Part shown: in pieces, positions 1 through 9,800 of the stretch | Numbering within the stretch: the stretch's first letter is position 1 | Layout of the letters: each line of letters begins with the position of its first letter | Origin: Methylococcaceae bacterium | Lineage (GTDB): Bacteria > Pseudomonadota > Gammaproteobacteria > Methylococcales > Methylomonadaceae | Assembly (NCBI GenBank): GCA_947506155.1 | Contig: CANNNV010000005.1 | Span: forward strand, 1 to 44,918 | Direction of reading: 5' to 3' | Length of the DNA: 44,918 nt | The notes under the pieces: generated by a model | What the model saw: only the letters and a program-made list of their open reading frames with translations | The model's database searches: none | Told to the model about the DNA's origin: nothing | Position numbers and translations under genes: made by a program

Positions 1-393
1 ACCTTCAACGACTTGAAAGCCGACGCTGGCAAAAATCTTGGAGATACGGCGTAAGGTAGTCGTAACTGGATGCAAACCTGCAACTGCCTGACCTCTGCCT
101 GGCAGCGTTACGTCGATGCCTTCGCGATTGAGTCTTGCCGCTAGTTCGGAATTTTCAAGCAGCTCTTTTTTAACGTCCAGTTGCTGTTGAAATTGATCTT
201 TAGCCAGATTGATAACTTGCCCGGCAGCGCGCCTTAAGTCAGGTTCGAGTGCGCCGAGTTCTTTCATCTGTCGGGTAAATAAACCCTTTTTGCCCAGATA
301 ATGAACGCGAACCAGATCGAGTTGGTTAAGGTCTTTTGAGTCGCTAAGCTGTTCTAATGCCTGCGCGAGAATCTCTTCTAGGGTAGCGGACAC
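1..393 (-). CDS. pheS: Phenylalanine-tRNA ligase alpha subunit, N-terminal part (runs off left edge)
   Basis: The ORF track missed this partial gene; it was found by reading the minus strand. It begins with GTG at 393-391, and an in-frame TAA lies two codons upstream, so no earlier start is possible. The translation begins VSATLEEILAQALEQL, continues through the helical tRNA-binding coiled coil of PheRS alpha, and reaches LPGRGQAVAGLHPVTTT, the entry to the catalytic domain. About 131 codons are present; the class II catalytic core lies outside the window. PheS with PheT forms the (alpha-beta)2 enzyme that charges tRNA-Phe in the cytosol. It is the last gene seen of thrS-infC-rpmI-rplT-pheS, the usual gammaproteobacterial order. 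No strong Shine-Dalgarno precedes the GTG, so expression may depend on coupling to upstream translation. The identity is firm from sequence and synteny. Confidence 0.93.
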   Translation of the reverse strand, partial: MSATLEEILAQALEQLSDSKDLNQLDLVRVHYLGKKGLFTRQMKELGALEPDLRRAAGQVINLAKDQFQQQLDVKKELLENSELAARLNREGIDVTLPGRGQAVAGLHPVTTTLRRISKIFASVGFQVVEG

Positions 394-459
394 GTTTTAG
401 CTCGCTGTGTGTGGGTGTTTGGAGATAATTCATGGGAAAAGGCCTAAAGCCAAATCCCA

Positions 460-480
460 CCCCTCCAAAAAACAGAGGGG
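460..480 (-). repeat. Short GC-rich hairpin between rplT and pheS
   Basis: A 6-bp stem (CCCCTC / GAGGGG) encloses a loop of about 9 nt in the rplT-pheS gap. On the minus strand it reads CCCCTCTGTTTTTTGGAGGGG and is not followed by a T-run, so it is not a standard terminator. A similar element lies at 14154-14174 after crcB, which suggests a small interspersed repeat, although a role as an mRNA processing or attenuation hairpin is possible. Confidence 0.35.
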
Positions 481-510
481 GGAATATGCGGATTTTAGCT
501 AACTAAAATC

Positions 511-873
511 TTAAGGCTTGCTTTGATGTTCTTTAGCAATTTCTGCAATTTTTGCAAATGCAGCAATATCACGAACAGCAATGTCAGCTAAAACTTTACG
601 ATCTATCTTCACGTTAGCTTTAGTCAAACCATTGATGAAGCGACTGTAGGACATTCCGCTGAGACGAGCCGCCGCATTGATACGGACGATCCACAAAGCG
701 CGGAATTGACGTTTTCTCTGTTTGCGATCGCGGTACGCATATTGACCCGCTTTGATCACCGCTTGCTTGGCAACGCGATAAACCCGGCTTCGTGCGCCGT
801 AGTAACCTTTTGCTTGCTTTAATACTTTTTTATGTCTTGCTCTGGCTGTTACGCCGCGTTTAACTCTAGGCAT
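511..873 (-). CDS. rplT: Large ribosomal subunit protein bL20
   Basis: bL20 binds 23S rRNA early in 50S assembly. The 120-residue product starts [16 protein letters not shown] and contains the conserved [11 protein letters not shown] and [14 protein letters not shown] stretches. The basic N-terminal extension is followed by the globular C-terminal domain, and the length is normal for the family (about 118). The ATG has a GAGG element about 9 nt upstream. It lies 15 nt downstream of rpmI and upstream of pheS on the same strand, so it is co-transcribed. In E. coli L20 represses its own operon by binding the infC-rpmI region; the 140-nt gap there in this window is where an equivalent site would be expected. 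Confidence 0.98.
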   Translation of the reverse strand: MPRVKRGVTARARHKKVLKQAKGYYGARSRVYRVAKQAVIKAGQYAYRDRKQRKRQFRALWIVRINAAARLSGMSYSRFINGLTKANVKIDRKVLADIAVRDIAAFAKIAEIAKEHQSKP

Positions 874-888
874 GCTCTATTTCCTCGA

Positions 889-1086
889 TTAACTGTACGG
901 CATCATGCGTATAGCCATACGCACATCTGATGGATGGATAGTTGCCGGCGCGCGTAACTGTCTTTTTCTCTTAGTCGATTTTTTAGTCAGAATATGACGT
1001 CTGTGGGACTGACCACATTTAAAACCGCCGTTGCCCGTGCGTCTGAAACGCTTGGCAGCCCCACGGTTAGTCTTGATCTTAGGCAT
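889..1086 (-). CDS. rpmI: Large ribosomal subunit protein bL35
   Basis: bL35 is a small basic 50S protein. The ORF track starts 20 codons too early; the real start is the ATG at 1086-1084, preceded by GGAG with 7-nt spacing, giving 65 residues beginning [18 protein letters not shown], the universal bL35 start. The rest ([18 protein letters not shown]) is also typical. It sits between infC and rplT as in most bacteria, 15 nt ahead of rplT, which suggests translational coupling between the two ribosomal genes. Confidence 0.97.
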   Translation of the reverse strand: MPKIKTNRGAAKRFRRTGNGGFKCGQSHRRHILTKKSTKRKRQLRAPATIHPSDVRMAIRMMPYS

Positions 1087-1226
1087 TTGTTTGCTCCAAT
1101 TAATTAATAAAATCCCTGAGTTGCAACCCAGCAAGGCAAAATGCATGGCCCTGAAGAATTACTGGCATCAATAGTGACGCTTAGCCGCTCATCCTATGCA
1201 ACTACACAAACGCTGCAAGCAACGTT
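1087..1226 (-). promoter_or_regulatory. infC-rpmI intergenic leader, candidate L20 control region
   Basis: This is a 140-nt untranslated gap inside an otherwise tight operon. It begins beside an imperfect hairpin that overlaps the end of infC (AAACGTTGC pairing with GCAGCGTTT on the minus strand, one G-U). In E. coli and Bacillus, L20 binds an rRNA-mimicking structure just before rpmI to repress rpmI-rplT. The position is right, but no specific L20 fold was established by eye. Confidence 0.3.
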
Positions 1227-1751
1227 TTATTTTTTCTTTTTCGGCGCCATAACCATAACCATTTGACGACCTTCCATTTTAGGAAACTGCTCGACAATAG
1301 CTAGTTCTTCCAAGTCTTTTTCTATCCGTTTCAAAAGGTCCACACCAATTTCACGATGCGCCATTTCTCGTCCACGGTAACGCAAGGTAATTTTTGTTTT
1401 ATCACCGTCGTTCAGGAACTTGGTTAAACTTTTCAGTTTAACTTGATAATCGCCTTCATCAGTTCCAGGTCTAAATTTTATTTCTTTGACCTGAACCTGT
1501 TTTTGTTTCTTTTTGGCAACGGCCAGTTTTTTATTTAACTCAAACTGGTACTTGCCGTAGTTCATTACCTTGCAAACCGGAGGATCTGCATTCGGCGATA
1601 TTTCCACTAAATCCAAGTCTGCAGCGTAAGCAATTTGTTTGGCTTCATCTAATGAGATAATACCTAACGCCTCACCATCTGCACCTGTGACCCTTACCCG
1701 TCTAGCGGTAATTGCGTCATTCAGGCGCGTTTCATCTTTTTTAGCAGCGAT
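1227..1751 (-). CDS. infC: Translation initiation factor IF-3, AUC start
   Basis: IF-3 binds the 30S subunit, prevents premature 50S joining and checks the start codon. The ORF track begins only at an internal Met. The conserved N-terminal domain ([26 protein letters not shown]) lies upstream in the same frame. Reading back, the frame reaches ATC at 1751-1749, two codons after an in-frame TAA, with GGAGG 8 nt before it. No ATG, GTG or TTG is available in that stretch, so the start is almost certainly AUC, giving 174 residues, normal for IF-3. Non-AUG starts (AUU, AUC, AUA) are the known basis of IF-3 autoregulation, because the factor rejects its own start codon. The C-terminal domain ([25 protein letters not shown]) is intact. 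The start is 21 nt after the thrS stop. Confidence 0.95.
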   Translation of the reverse strand: MAAKKDETRLNDAITARRVRVTGADGEALGIISLDEAKQIAYAADLDLVEISPNADPPVCKVMNYGKYQFELNKKLAVAKKKQKQVQVKEIKFRPGTDEGDYQVKLKSLTKFLNDGDKTKITLRYRGREMAHREIGVDLLKRIEKDLEELAIVEQFPKMEGRQMVMVMAPKKKK

Positions 1752-1764
1752 ATCTTAATCCTCC
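1749..1764 (-). promoter_or_regulatory. infC ribosome binding site with AUC start codon
   Basis: On the minus strand GGAGG is followed by 8 nt and then ATC. An in-frame TAA just upstream excludes a longer reading frame. This site fixes the start of infC and is the likely target of IF-3 self-repression. The ATC also lies within a GATATC hexamer. Confidence 0.8.
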
Positions 1765-1772
1765 AAAATCAT

Positions 1773-3680
1773 TCATTTTCTGTCTGCAATCTCTTGTTTT
1801 AACCTTTCGGAAAAATCACGGATAGTCAGACTACCTAAATCATCACCTTTTTGCGTACGCACCGTAATGCTTTGTTGTTCTAATTCTTTGTCACCGATAA
1901 TGACTAAATACGGTACACGCTGCATAGAGTGATCGCGGATTTTAAACCCGATCTTCTCATTTCTCAAGTCTAATTTTACCCGAATACCTTGTTTCTCAAG
2001 GTCTAGCATGATTTGTGACGCATAATCGGCATATTTATCGGTAATATTCAGCACGACAACTTGTACTGGAGACAGCCATAAAGGGAAAGTTCCCGCATGT
2101 TGCTCGATCAAAATACCGATAAAACGCTCCAGTGAACCAAGGATAGCCCGGTGCAACATGACCGGCACTTGTTTGGAACCATCTTCGGCAATATAAGTCG
2201 CATCCAATCTACCCGGCATGGAAAAATCTACTTGAATAGTGCCGCATTGCCAGACGCGTCCGATGCAGTCTTTTAGGGAGAATTCAATTTTTGGCCCGTA
2301 AAATGCGCCTTCGCCCGGCTGCAAATCCCACTTTAATTTTTTAGTGTTAAGCGCCAGTTCCAGTGCGTTTTCCGCCTTGTCCCAGACCGAGTCATCGCCT
2401 ACCCTGTTTTCAGGACGGGTCGATAATTTGATAATCACTTCTTCAAAACCGAAATCTTTATAAACGTCGAACAACATATCGATAAAAGTCGACACTTCAT
2501 CCTGAATCTGGCCTTCAGTACAGAAAATATGCGCGTCATCCTGAACGAAATTTCTAACCCGCATCAAACCATGCAAAGTGCCGGACGGTTCATTGCGATG
2601 ACAGGAACCAAATTCCGCCAGACGTATCGGTAAATCACGGTAGCTTTTTAAACCCTGATTATAAATCTGCACATGGCAAGGGCAATTCATCGGCTTGATC
2701 GCGTAATCGCGATTTTCGGAATGGGTGGTAAAAATCATGTCGCCAAATTTTTCCCAGTGACCGGATCTTTCCCATAAAGAACGATCGACGACTTGCGGTG
2801 TTTTAACTTCGCCGTAACCGCTTACTCGCAATTTCTCGCGTATATATTGTTCAACCTGCTGATAAATGACCCAGCCTTTTTCATGCCAAAACACCATACC
2901 AGGCGCTTCTTCCTGGGAATGAAACAGGTCCAGAGTTTTGGCCAACTTGCGATGATCTCGCTTTTCAGCTTCTTCCAAGCGATGCAGATAAGCCTGTAAT
3001 TCTTTTTTATCGCCCCAAGCCGTGCCGTAAATGCGTTGCAGCATTTCGTTGTCAGAATTGCCGCGCCAATAAGCGCCAGCAATTTTCATCAGCTTAAAGA
3101 CTTTTAACTTGCCAGTACTCGGCACATGTGGACCACGACACAAATCGGTAAAGCCGCCCTGCTCGTACAAGGACAAATCCTGGTCAGCTGGTATAGACTC
3201 GATAATCTCGGCTTTATAGGCTTCGCCGATGCTTTTGAAATACGCTACCGCCTCATCGCGCGATAACAGCGAACGATGGATTGGATAATCTTCAGCGACT
3301 AATTGCGCCATCTTTTTTTCAATGACCAGCAAATCATCCGGCGTAAACGGTCTTTCATAGGCAAAATCGTAAAAAAAGCCGTTGTCGATAACCGGCCCAA
3401 TGGTGACTTGCGCTGTGGGAAATAACTGTTTGACGGCCTGAGCCAAAAGATGAGCGGTTGAATGGCGAATAACAGTAATGCCGTCTTCGTCTTTTGCGGT
3501 AATCAGTTGCAGGCTTGCATCCTGATCGATGACCGTACTGGCATCAACCAAGGTGCCGTTAACCTTGCCCGCCAGGGTAGCCTTGGCTAAGCCGGAACCA
3601 ATAGACAGTGCGACGTCCATTACTGATACGGGGAGTTCGTACTCACGTTTGGAGCCATCGGGCAGAGTAATTACTGGCAT
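1773..3680 (-). CDS. thrS: Threonine-tRNA ligase
   Basis: This class II synthetase charges tRNA-Thr in the cytosol. The 635-residue protein has the full bacterial architecture: an N-terminal TGS domain ([16 protein letters not shown]), the editing domain with [10 protein letters not shown], the catalytic core with the zinc/active-site segment [12 protein letters not shown] and motif 2 region [20 protein letters not shown], and the C-terminal anticodon-binding domain. The length matches the family (about 640). The ATG lies about 25 nt after the tRNA-Val terminator, so a separate thrS promoter must overlap that region or transcription reads through. No leader resembling the anticodon-mimicking E. 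coli operator can fit in this short 5' region unless the message starts inside the tRNA gene. Confidence 0.98.
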   Translation of the reverse strand: MPVITLPDGSKREYELPVSVMDVALSIGSGLAKATLAGKVNGTLVDASTVIDQDASLQLITAKDEDGITVIRHSTAHLLAQAVKQLFPTAQVTIGPVIDNGFFYDFAYERPFTPDDLLVIEKKMAQLVAEDYPIHRSLLSRDEAVAYFKSIGEAYKAEIIESIPADQDLSLYEQGGFTDLCRGPHVPSTGKLKVFKLMKIAGAYWRGNSDNEMLQRIYGTAWGDKKELQAYLHRLEEAEKRDHRKLAKTLDLFHSQEEAPGMVFWHEKGWVIYQQVEQYIREKLRVSGYGEVKTPQVVDRSLWERSGHWEKFGDMIFTTHSENRDYAIKPMNCPCHVQIYNQGLKSYRDLPIRLAEFGSCHRNEPSGTLHGLMRVRNFVQDDAHIFCTEGQIQDEVSTFIDMLFDVYKDFGFEEVIIKLSTRPENRVGDDSVWDKAENALELALNTKKLKWDLQPGEGAFYGPKIEFSLKDCIGRVWQCGTIQVDFSMPGRLDATYIAEDGSKQVPVMLHRAILGSLERFIGILIEQHAGTFPLWLSPVQVVVLNITDKYADYASQIMLDLEKQGIRVKLDLRNEKIGFKIRDHSMQRVPYLVIIGDKELEQQSITVRTQKGDDLGSLTIRDFSERLKQEIADRK

Positions 3681-3705
3681 TTGATTTTTGTTTAGTGTCT
3701 ACAAT

Positions 3706-3732
3706 AAAAAAAGCACTGCAGAGCAGTGCTTT
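3706..3732 (-). terminator. Intrinsic terminator after tRNA-Val
   Basis: A perfect 10-bp stem (AAAGCACTGC / GCAGTGCTTT) with a 3-nt loop is followed on the minus strand by an unbroken T-run, directly downstream of the tRNA gene and just before thrS. It is a textbook Rho-independent terminator; partial read-through could feed thrS. Confidence 0.88.
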
Positions 3733-3738
3733 GATGTT

Positions 3739-3815
3739 TGGTAGGCACGAGTGGACTCGAACCACCGACCCCCACCATGTCAAGGTGGTGCTCTAACCAA
3801 CTGAGCTACGCGCCT
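3739..3815 (-). tRNA. tRNA-Val (anticodon GAC)
   Basis: The 77-nt minus-strand sequence folds as a cloverleaf. The acceptor stem is AGGCGCG with CGTGCCT (one G-U), followed by discriminator A and an encoded CCA. The D-arm is TAGCTCAGTTGGTTAGAGC, the anticodon stem is CCACC/GGTGG with loop TTGACAT, and the T-arm carries GGTTCGAGTCC. The anticodon GAC reads GUC and GUU valine codons. The body is nearly the same as E. coli tRNA-Val(GAC). It has its own promoter and terminator, so it is a single-gene unit. Confidence 0.97.
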
Positions 3816-3840
3816 GAAGCTTTGTAACTTCAAGCCGTGC

Positions 3841-3868
3841 ATTATACCAACAGATTTTTGTTACGCAA
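3841..3868 (-). promoter_or_regulatory. Promoter of tRNA-Val
   Basis: On the minus strand a perfect TATAAT lies 16 nt after a weak TTGCGT -35, followed by a GC-rich stretch (GCACGGC) before the tRNA. A GC-rich discriminator is typical of stringently controlled stable-RNA promoters. Confidence 0.6.
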
Positions 3869-3914
3869 CTATTAGTCTCAAAAAACCAAAAACTTAACCG
3901 CACAAGACCTAATC

Positions 3915-6734
3915 TCAGCGTTGTTTTTCCACAATCAACTGCCGTAATAAGGCCTTACTATTGGCCATGTTATTTTCAGCATACACGTTGAAATCAGTGT
4001 GCCACCAATCCTGCTTATCCCGGTATTGAGGTGCAATTTTATCAATAGACAGTAAGTCGTAGATATTCACCCATTCGCCTTCCACTTTGAGCGCCAAGGT
4101 TGGATTGAGAATATAAGCGCCACGTAACACCCGATAAAACAGCTTGCGGTTATATTTATCATCCTTGGAAATTTCGTTTTTTGCCAGGATACTCGACAGA
4201 TAAGCCCTTTGTTTTCGGCGCTCGGGCAGTATGCTGCCAGGAATATGTTGCACAGCAGCAATAATATCCTGAGTGGCAAAGCCATCAACCCTGTTCCTCA
4301 TTTTCTTCGACATCACCCGATAAAATAACGCAATCATCAAGTTAAGCAAGAAAAACTCCATGCTGTGCTTATCAATCTTGATTAAGCGACCATCGACCTG
4401 AATGCTGATGCTGGTCGGTTCCAACTGTTCATAAATATCGGCCAGCTTCTTTTTCGCGTAAGTTTCACTGCGGTCGGTTTGCGCCAGTGCGATTTGAAAA
4501 GCAGTTAGCCCGTTACTGTCTACTTTTTCGGTGTCAGCCCCCAGGTCAAACAGCTCTTTGATAATGTCGGCATTGCCTAACCAGGATGCGACCATTAACG
4601 GCGTTTGATTAAAAATATTGCGAAAATCCGGACCGTACTGATCAACCTGTTTTATAACGGCATCGGGTTTTTTAAAGCTATAAGCAAGATAGTGTTTTTG
4701 TTGCAGCAGCTGCAAACCTTTATCTGGGTGTTTAGCCGCTTTAAAGTCAGTTTTTAGCAAGCTGTTAAGAATATCTCGATCTTCATAAACCAGGCCGTAT
4801 TCAAACAAAGTTATTTTTGCGACCTTATCGTTGGCTTCAAGCGCTTTACGTTTTAGCTCAACCAGCGTTGCTGGGATAATAACCTGCCAATCTGGTGTTT
4901 TTTGTTTAAGAATCTCACTGCGTATCCGATCGGCCTGTTCCTGCTTACCTTGCAACTCCAGCTTATGCGCTTCGTGTCGCCAGGCATCAAGACTGGAATT
5001 TTGACTGGCCAGCATTAAACTGGACTGGGCGTCCCTCAAACCCAGCAGATCCAGCAACGGTTGTTTGGGACTGCTTTCAATCCAGTACAGATTTTTAACG
5101 GCCCGGGTAATTGCCACGTATAAGGCATTGACATAGAACTTGTAAACTTCCAGCGATTTATCAGTTTTATCCTTAGCACGGGCGTATTTAATGTCCAGCT
5201 CCAAATCAGCTGGGCTTACGCCTTTGCTGATTTCCCGGTAACGTGCTTCTTCCTGACTCAGAAAATTATAAAGAATGATATTTTCATATTCCAGACCTTT
5301 GGCTTCCTGGATGGTAAAGACCAATGGCGTGTTGAAATGTTCCTGCGCAGCCGGTTTTTGATCGGTGGTCATCACGATCACGGCAAACAAAGTGGAGGCT
5401 TTAGTTTTGCTGTCGAGTTCCTGACGTATGGCTGGCGTATCCTGCAAAAACAACACTTCACCCTGATTATGACCATTACTTTCGACCAGATAATGACTTT
5501 CCTTGTCTATCGAACCAAAACGATGATTTTTGATTTTTAAAATCTTATTGGCAATCTCAGTGACTTGCGGCGAATTACGGTAATTGGTATTTAAAATCCG
5601 GATCAACTCATCGGAAGTTTGTATATCCTCCTGCCGATAAAACAGGCTTTTTACTTTTGACCAGGAAAAAAAGTTGGGATGGACTATCTGGTTGGAATCG
5701 CCGCACAAGATAAAATCCTGCGTCTGCCGTAACGACTTGATAATTAGATACAGCTGAATATTAGTTAAATCCTGGACTTCGTCGACAATGACAAAATCGT
5801 AACGCGGCTGAATGTCTTGTACATACCGGTGACTGACGATGTTGCTATCGTAAAGATATTGTTCTTGTAAAAAACTCAGATATTTTTCAAAAACGTCGTA
5901 TACAGCGCCGCGCTCTTCGCCTAAAAATATCGATTCCTTGACGCCTAAATTCAAATAATCCTCACGACTTAACCAGCTTTTGTCGGTTGCAGGACCGGTG
6001 ATTACGCCGCGAAATTCTTCGAACAATTTGTGTGCATCTTTCAGTTGGCCGTGGCGATAGCGGCTAAACCATTGCTGAAAGATTTGGAAGGTAATCGGTT
6101 TTCCAGGTGGTACCTGGATGCTTTCCAGAAACTCCTGAAATGACAAAAAATCGATTTGCTGGTCAGGATTATCATAATGGTGAGCGTAATACAGATCGCG
6201 GGAGTTTTTGACCAGATAAGATGACAAGGTTACGTATAAGACGTCACCTACAGCCTGTTTCATTTTTTCCAGGGTCAAGGCAGTCTTGCCGCTGCCGGCC
6301 GAACCGATCACAATCAGTGGCGGTTGCAGGTCATAAATCGACTGTTGACTGTCGTCAAACGAGATGATTTTATCCAGCAAATTAAATGAACTGTGGCTGG
6401 GATTAAGATAAACCAGCGTTTGCTCAGCGCTTGCCTCGGGCTTATCCATGACCGGAATTTTATCTTCATCAATACTGCCGACCTGGCGCAGAAAACGCGA
6501 GTCCTGGTAAGCATGATTTTTGATGAACTCCAGCAATAAAATATAGCTTTGTTGCTGGTGATGATAAATGGAGAATAGCAATCGATCACGCTGATTAAGC
6601 CTGGCTCGATACAGATTATCGCCGACTTTTTTAACCTCTGCCGATCTGAAGTCATCGTCTTCCAGATACTTTTGCAGCTTGGCAAAGCCTGGGATGATTT
6701 TGGGGTTAAGCTCGTTGTAGACCAGGACTTTCAT
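3915..6734 (-). CDS. RelE-like / superfamily 1 (UvrD-type) helicase / ankyrin fusion protein
   Basis: This is a 939-residue multidomain protein. Residues 1-85 look like a RelE/ParE-type fold (GDNLYRARLNQRDRLLFSI, then a hydrophobic strand and LEFIKNHAY). Residues about 135-560 carry SF1 helicase motifs in order: Walker A GSAGSGKT (144-151), motif II DEVQD (318-322), motif III GDSNQ (345-349), NYRNS (384-388), the KGLE motif (479-482) and motif VI YVAITRA (539-545). Around residues 690-770 are two ankyrin-like repeats (NQTPLMVASWLGNADIIKEL, NGLTAFQIALA). The C-terminal about 150 residues are unrecognised. The motifs predict an ATP-driven nucleic-acid translocase. The RelE-like N-terminus could cut RNA, or may only bind it; that is inference. 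No antitoxin gene is adjacent. The gene stands alone between a tRNA and a flavoprotein gene, which suits acquired DNA, but no boundaries were found. Confidence 0.75.
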   Translation of the reverse strand: MKVLVYNELNPKIIPGFAKLQKYLEDDDFRSAEVKKVGDNLYRARLNQRDRLLFSIYHHQQQSYILLLEFIKNHAYQDSRFLRQVGSIDEDKIPVMDKPEASAEQTLVYLNPSHSSFNLLDKIISFDDSQQSIYDLQPPLIVIGSAGSGKTALTLEKMKQAVGDVLYVTLSSYLVKNSRDLYYAHHYDNPDQQIDFLSFQEFLESIQVPPGKPITFQIFQQWFSRYRHGQLKDAHKLFEEFRGVITGPATDKSWLSREDYLNLGVKESIFLGEERGAVYDVFEKYLSFLQEQYLYDSNIVSHRYVQDIQPRYDFVIVDEVQDLTNIQLYLIIKSLRQTQDFILCGDSNQIVHPNFFSWSKVKSLFYRQEDIQTSDELIRILNTNYRNSPQVTEIANKILKIKNHRFGSIDKESHYLVESNGHNQGEVLFLQDTPAIRQELDSKTKASTLFAVIVMTTDQKPAAQEHFNTPLVFTIQEAKGLEYENIILYNFLSQEEARYREISKGVSPADLELDIKYARAKDKTDKSLEVYKFYVNALYVAITRAVKNLYWIESSPKQPLLDLLGLRDAQSSLMLASQNSSLDAWRHEAHKLELQGKQEQADRIRSEILKQKTPDWQVIIPATLVELKRKALEANDKVAKITLFEYGLVYEDRDILNSLLKTDFKAAKHPDKGLQLLQQKHYLAYSFKKPDAVIKQVDQYGPDFRNIFNQTPLMVASWLGNADIIKELFDLGADTEKVDSNGLTAFQIALAQTDRSETYAKKKLADIYEQLEPTSISIQVDGRLIKIDKHSMEFFLLNLMIALFYRVMSKKMRNRVDGFATQDIIAAVQHIPGSILPERRKQRAYLSSILAKNEISKDDKYNRKLFYRVLRGAYILNPTLALKVEGEWVNIYDLLSIDKIAPQYRDKQDWWHTDFNVYAENNMANSKALLRQLIVEKQR

Positions 6735-6790
6735 AGTGTGATGACGGTTACGCTAAAAAAACGCGAAAAACAAGCAACGGCCTGTTTTTC

Positions 6791-6822
6791 AAAAAGGAAG
6801 GACGGGATAAGTCATCCCGTCC
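6791..6822 (-). terminator. Intrinsic terminator after the large flavoprotein gene
   Basis: A perfect 9-bp stem GGACGGGAT / ATCCCGTCC with a 5-nt loop is followed on the minus strand by TTCCTTTTT. It lies 20 nt downstream of the 1229-aa gene and separates it from the helicase fusion gene. Confidence 0.75.
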
Positions 6823-6842
6823 GGTTTTGACAGGGCTAAATT

Positions 6843-9800
6843 TTACGACTGTTTTTCCAGCAAATAATCCAGCCAAAGATTAGACAGTTTTTCCTGCACG
6901 GTATTTTGCCGCAACCTGGCATTCAGATGCGGGAAATCAACCTTATCCAAATCCTGATCCTGATCGTAACAGGAATACACGAAGTACTCCTTGCCGGTCT
7001 CGGCATCGATATGCTTGCATAAACACTGGGCGCAAATGCCTTTCATCATGCACTGCATGGGTGAATTGATCGAACCGATTGCGTGATGCGCTTTGTTCAA
7101 GTACGGCTTCAATACATCATAGCGCGCACTTTTTACTGCCCCCATCATCCGGTCCGAACCAATCACAATCAAGTGATCGACATCAGACAGTGAAATAGGC
7201 TGTTCGCCCAGATTGCCCTGGGCATAAGCCAACATGCACTCCAAAATATTGCCGACAAAACTCTTGTCTTGTGGACGCGTCGGAATAATCGCCTCAACGC
7301 CCTCCCCTTTATCGACTGACCAGATAATAATATCGGCGGCCGCTTCTACGTCCTCGACTTTAAACCGATCCTGCGCAAATTTGTAACCGGCAAAATAAAT
7401 CACCTTATTACCCGCCGCTCTTAAGGCCTTGCCTATCGAGAACAACACCGCATTGCCCAAACCGCCGCCCAGCAGCAACACGGTTTTTCCGCTTGGTATA
7501 TCGGTCGGAGTTCCGGTTACGCCCATGATTACCAAGGGATCGCCGACTTTCCAGGTTGCGCATAAACGGGACGATGAACCCATTTCCAGCACAATCAAGG
7601 AAATCGTGCCATTTTCCTTGTCGACTTCCGCACCGGTCAGCGCCAAACCTTCGGCAGCCAGTACCGTGCCTTCGACGGTCGGAGCAAAAGCCTCATAGTT
7701 TTGTACCCGATAAAATTGTCCGGGATGAAACTTTTCCGCCGCCATCGGTGCTTTGACCACGACTTCGACGATGGTCGGCGTCAGGCGGTTAATCTCGACA
7801 ATAGTGGCCGACAAGGCTTCATCCAGTCCCGCAAACAAAGTTTTTAATGCAGCGTCGCGTTCCGACTGCTGCAGAGGATCTAAGTTCACCAGTTCCTGCT
7901 CAAACAATTTGACCACATAAGGGTAGCCATTTTTGGCGCTAGCCATGGCCTTGACCACATTGCCTGCATAAACAGGATGATTGTCGCCGTAAAAGCTGAT
8001 GAACTTTCCGTCTTTTTGATAAGACGTCAAGGGCGCAGGCTTGCCCAGCTTTGGCGTAGTTTCATCGTGCATGGCAACCAATTGAACCGAGTCATTAGTC
8101 CATTCAGGCTCATAGCGCTGAAAAAACCATTTATCCATCACAAAGGTGTCCGGATATTCACTTTGGTAAATAGTGTTCGGCGAGGTTCCCGCCGCAACAT
8201 ATAAACTGCGCAGCGGCACCTCAAGGGTCTGACCGGAACTGTTCCAGCGGCCGTCTTCTTGCACCAGTTTTTCAAACTCTACCGCCTGTAGATGACCGTA
8301 TTCATCGGCTTGTGCCGCCAGCGGACTCATGCCTTCAGCCAGAGCTATGCCCTCTTCCAGCGCCTTAACGATTTCTTCGTGGTTTTGGCGATAGGCTGGC
8401 GCATCGTTAATGCCTTTACGATAAAACAAAGTGACGCCGCCCCAGGATTCTACCAAAGGTTGGAAATCAGGCTGCTCGTCTTCAGTTTCGGCGCGTTGAC
8501 GTTCGGCGACGATAGCTTTGCCGTGTGCCAGAAATTCATCAAGTATGCTCATTTCTTCCTGGTCATAACGGGCTCGAACAGCTTGCTCGCCATAGCTGTT
8601 AACCAGAACTTCATACCGATGGAGGGTTTTTTCAACTTGTACCGGATAATACGCCATCAATTCGGTGGCGGTATCCATAGCGGTCAAGCCGCCGCCGATA
8701 ACACCCGCAGGCAAGCGCACCTGCAAATTTGCCAGTGTAGACTTTTTTGCGGCTCCGGTTAATTGCAAGGCCATTAAGAAATCCGAAGCCTTGCGTATGC
8801 CGCGCATCAGATTGTTTTTCATGTCGATAACCGTTGGTTTTCCGGCACCGGACGCTACGCAGATATGGTCAAAACCCATGCTCCAGGCATCTTCAATGGT
8901 AATTGTGCCGCCAAAGCGCACGCCGCCGTAAGCGCGGAATGCCTCGCGTCGTTGCAGGGTCAGGTAAATGACTTTCAGAAAGTTCTTGTCCCAACGCACG
9001 GTAATACCGTATTCGGCAACGCCGCCAAAACCGGCCAGGATGCGTTGATCCAGTTCTTCATACAGATCCTGGAAATTTACGATCGGCTCCGGCAGATTTT
9101 CACTGTCGCCGGTCAATGCCACAGGTAATGGTTCCAGCTTCAAACCGTCGATACCGGCAACGCCAAAGCCTTCATTGAGCAAATAATGACTCATGGTGTA
9201 GCCGGCAGGTCCCAGACCTACAACCAAGGCATTCTTGCCGTTATAAGGCAGCATATACGGACGCTTGACGTTTAACGGATTCCAGCGGGTCAACAGACTG
9301 TACATTTCAAAGCCGTAGGGCATGAACAATACATCGGTCAGGACATTGGTTTCGATTTGCGGAATATCGACCGGATCGGTTTTTTGATAAATACAGCCTT
9401 TCATGCACTCGTTGCAAATACGATGGCCGGTACCTGGACACATCGGATTATCGATGATGATAATCGCCAGCGCGCCGATATTGTCGCCATTATGCTTGAC
9501 CAGATGCATTTCCGAAATTTTTTCATCCAGCGGGCAACCTATCGTGGTCACGCCTAGCGGGTCAACTTTGAACGTATTGGTTTTCTTGTTGCGCATGCCT
9601 TTGGAACAGGAATCGGTGTCGCGCTCGTGGCAATATATGCAGTGATTGATTTCGGATAACACCTGGCGCTGATTCATGCGCGCATCGGTCAGCTTAAAGC
9701 CGTCCCGACGGCGACGATGTTCACCCATCCAGGTTTTAAATTCGCCTCTGTCCACCAGTTGATGCTCGACCAGATTATCAAAATCGCGTTTTTGCGGCAG

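Noticed and set aside
1087-1146. Twenty-codon N-terminal extension of rpmI in the ORF track
   Set aside because: Downstream ATG has a good GGAG site and the universal MPKIKT start; the extension is leader sequence.
1201-1230. Plus-strand terminator at the end of infC
   Set aside because: The hairpin is followed by T residues on the plus strand, but no plus-strand transcript ends there; it overlaps the infC 3' end.
3739-3815. tRNA-Val as integration site of an island carrying the helicase fusion
   Set aside because: No integrase and no direct repeat of the tRNA 3' end were seen in the window.
8292-8762. 156-aa plus-strand ORF inside the large flavoprotein gene
   Set aside because: It lies fully antisense to conserved FAD/NAD-binding sequence and its translation shows no domain or compositional sense; it is a shadow of the real gene.
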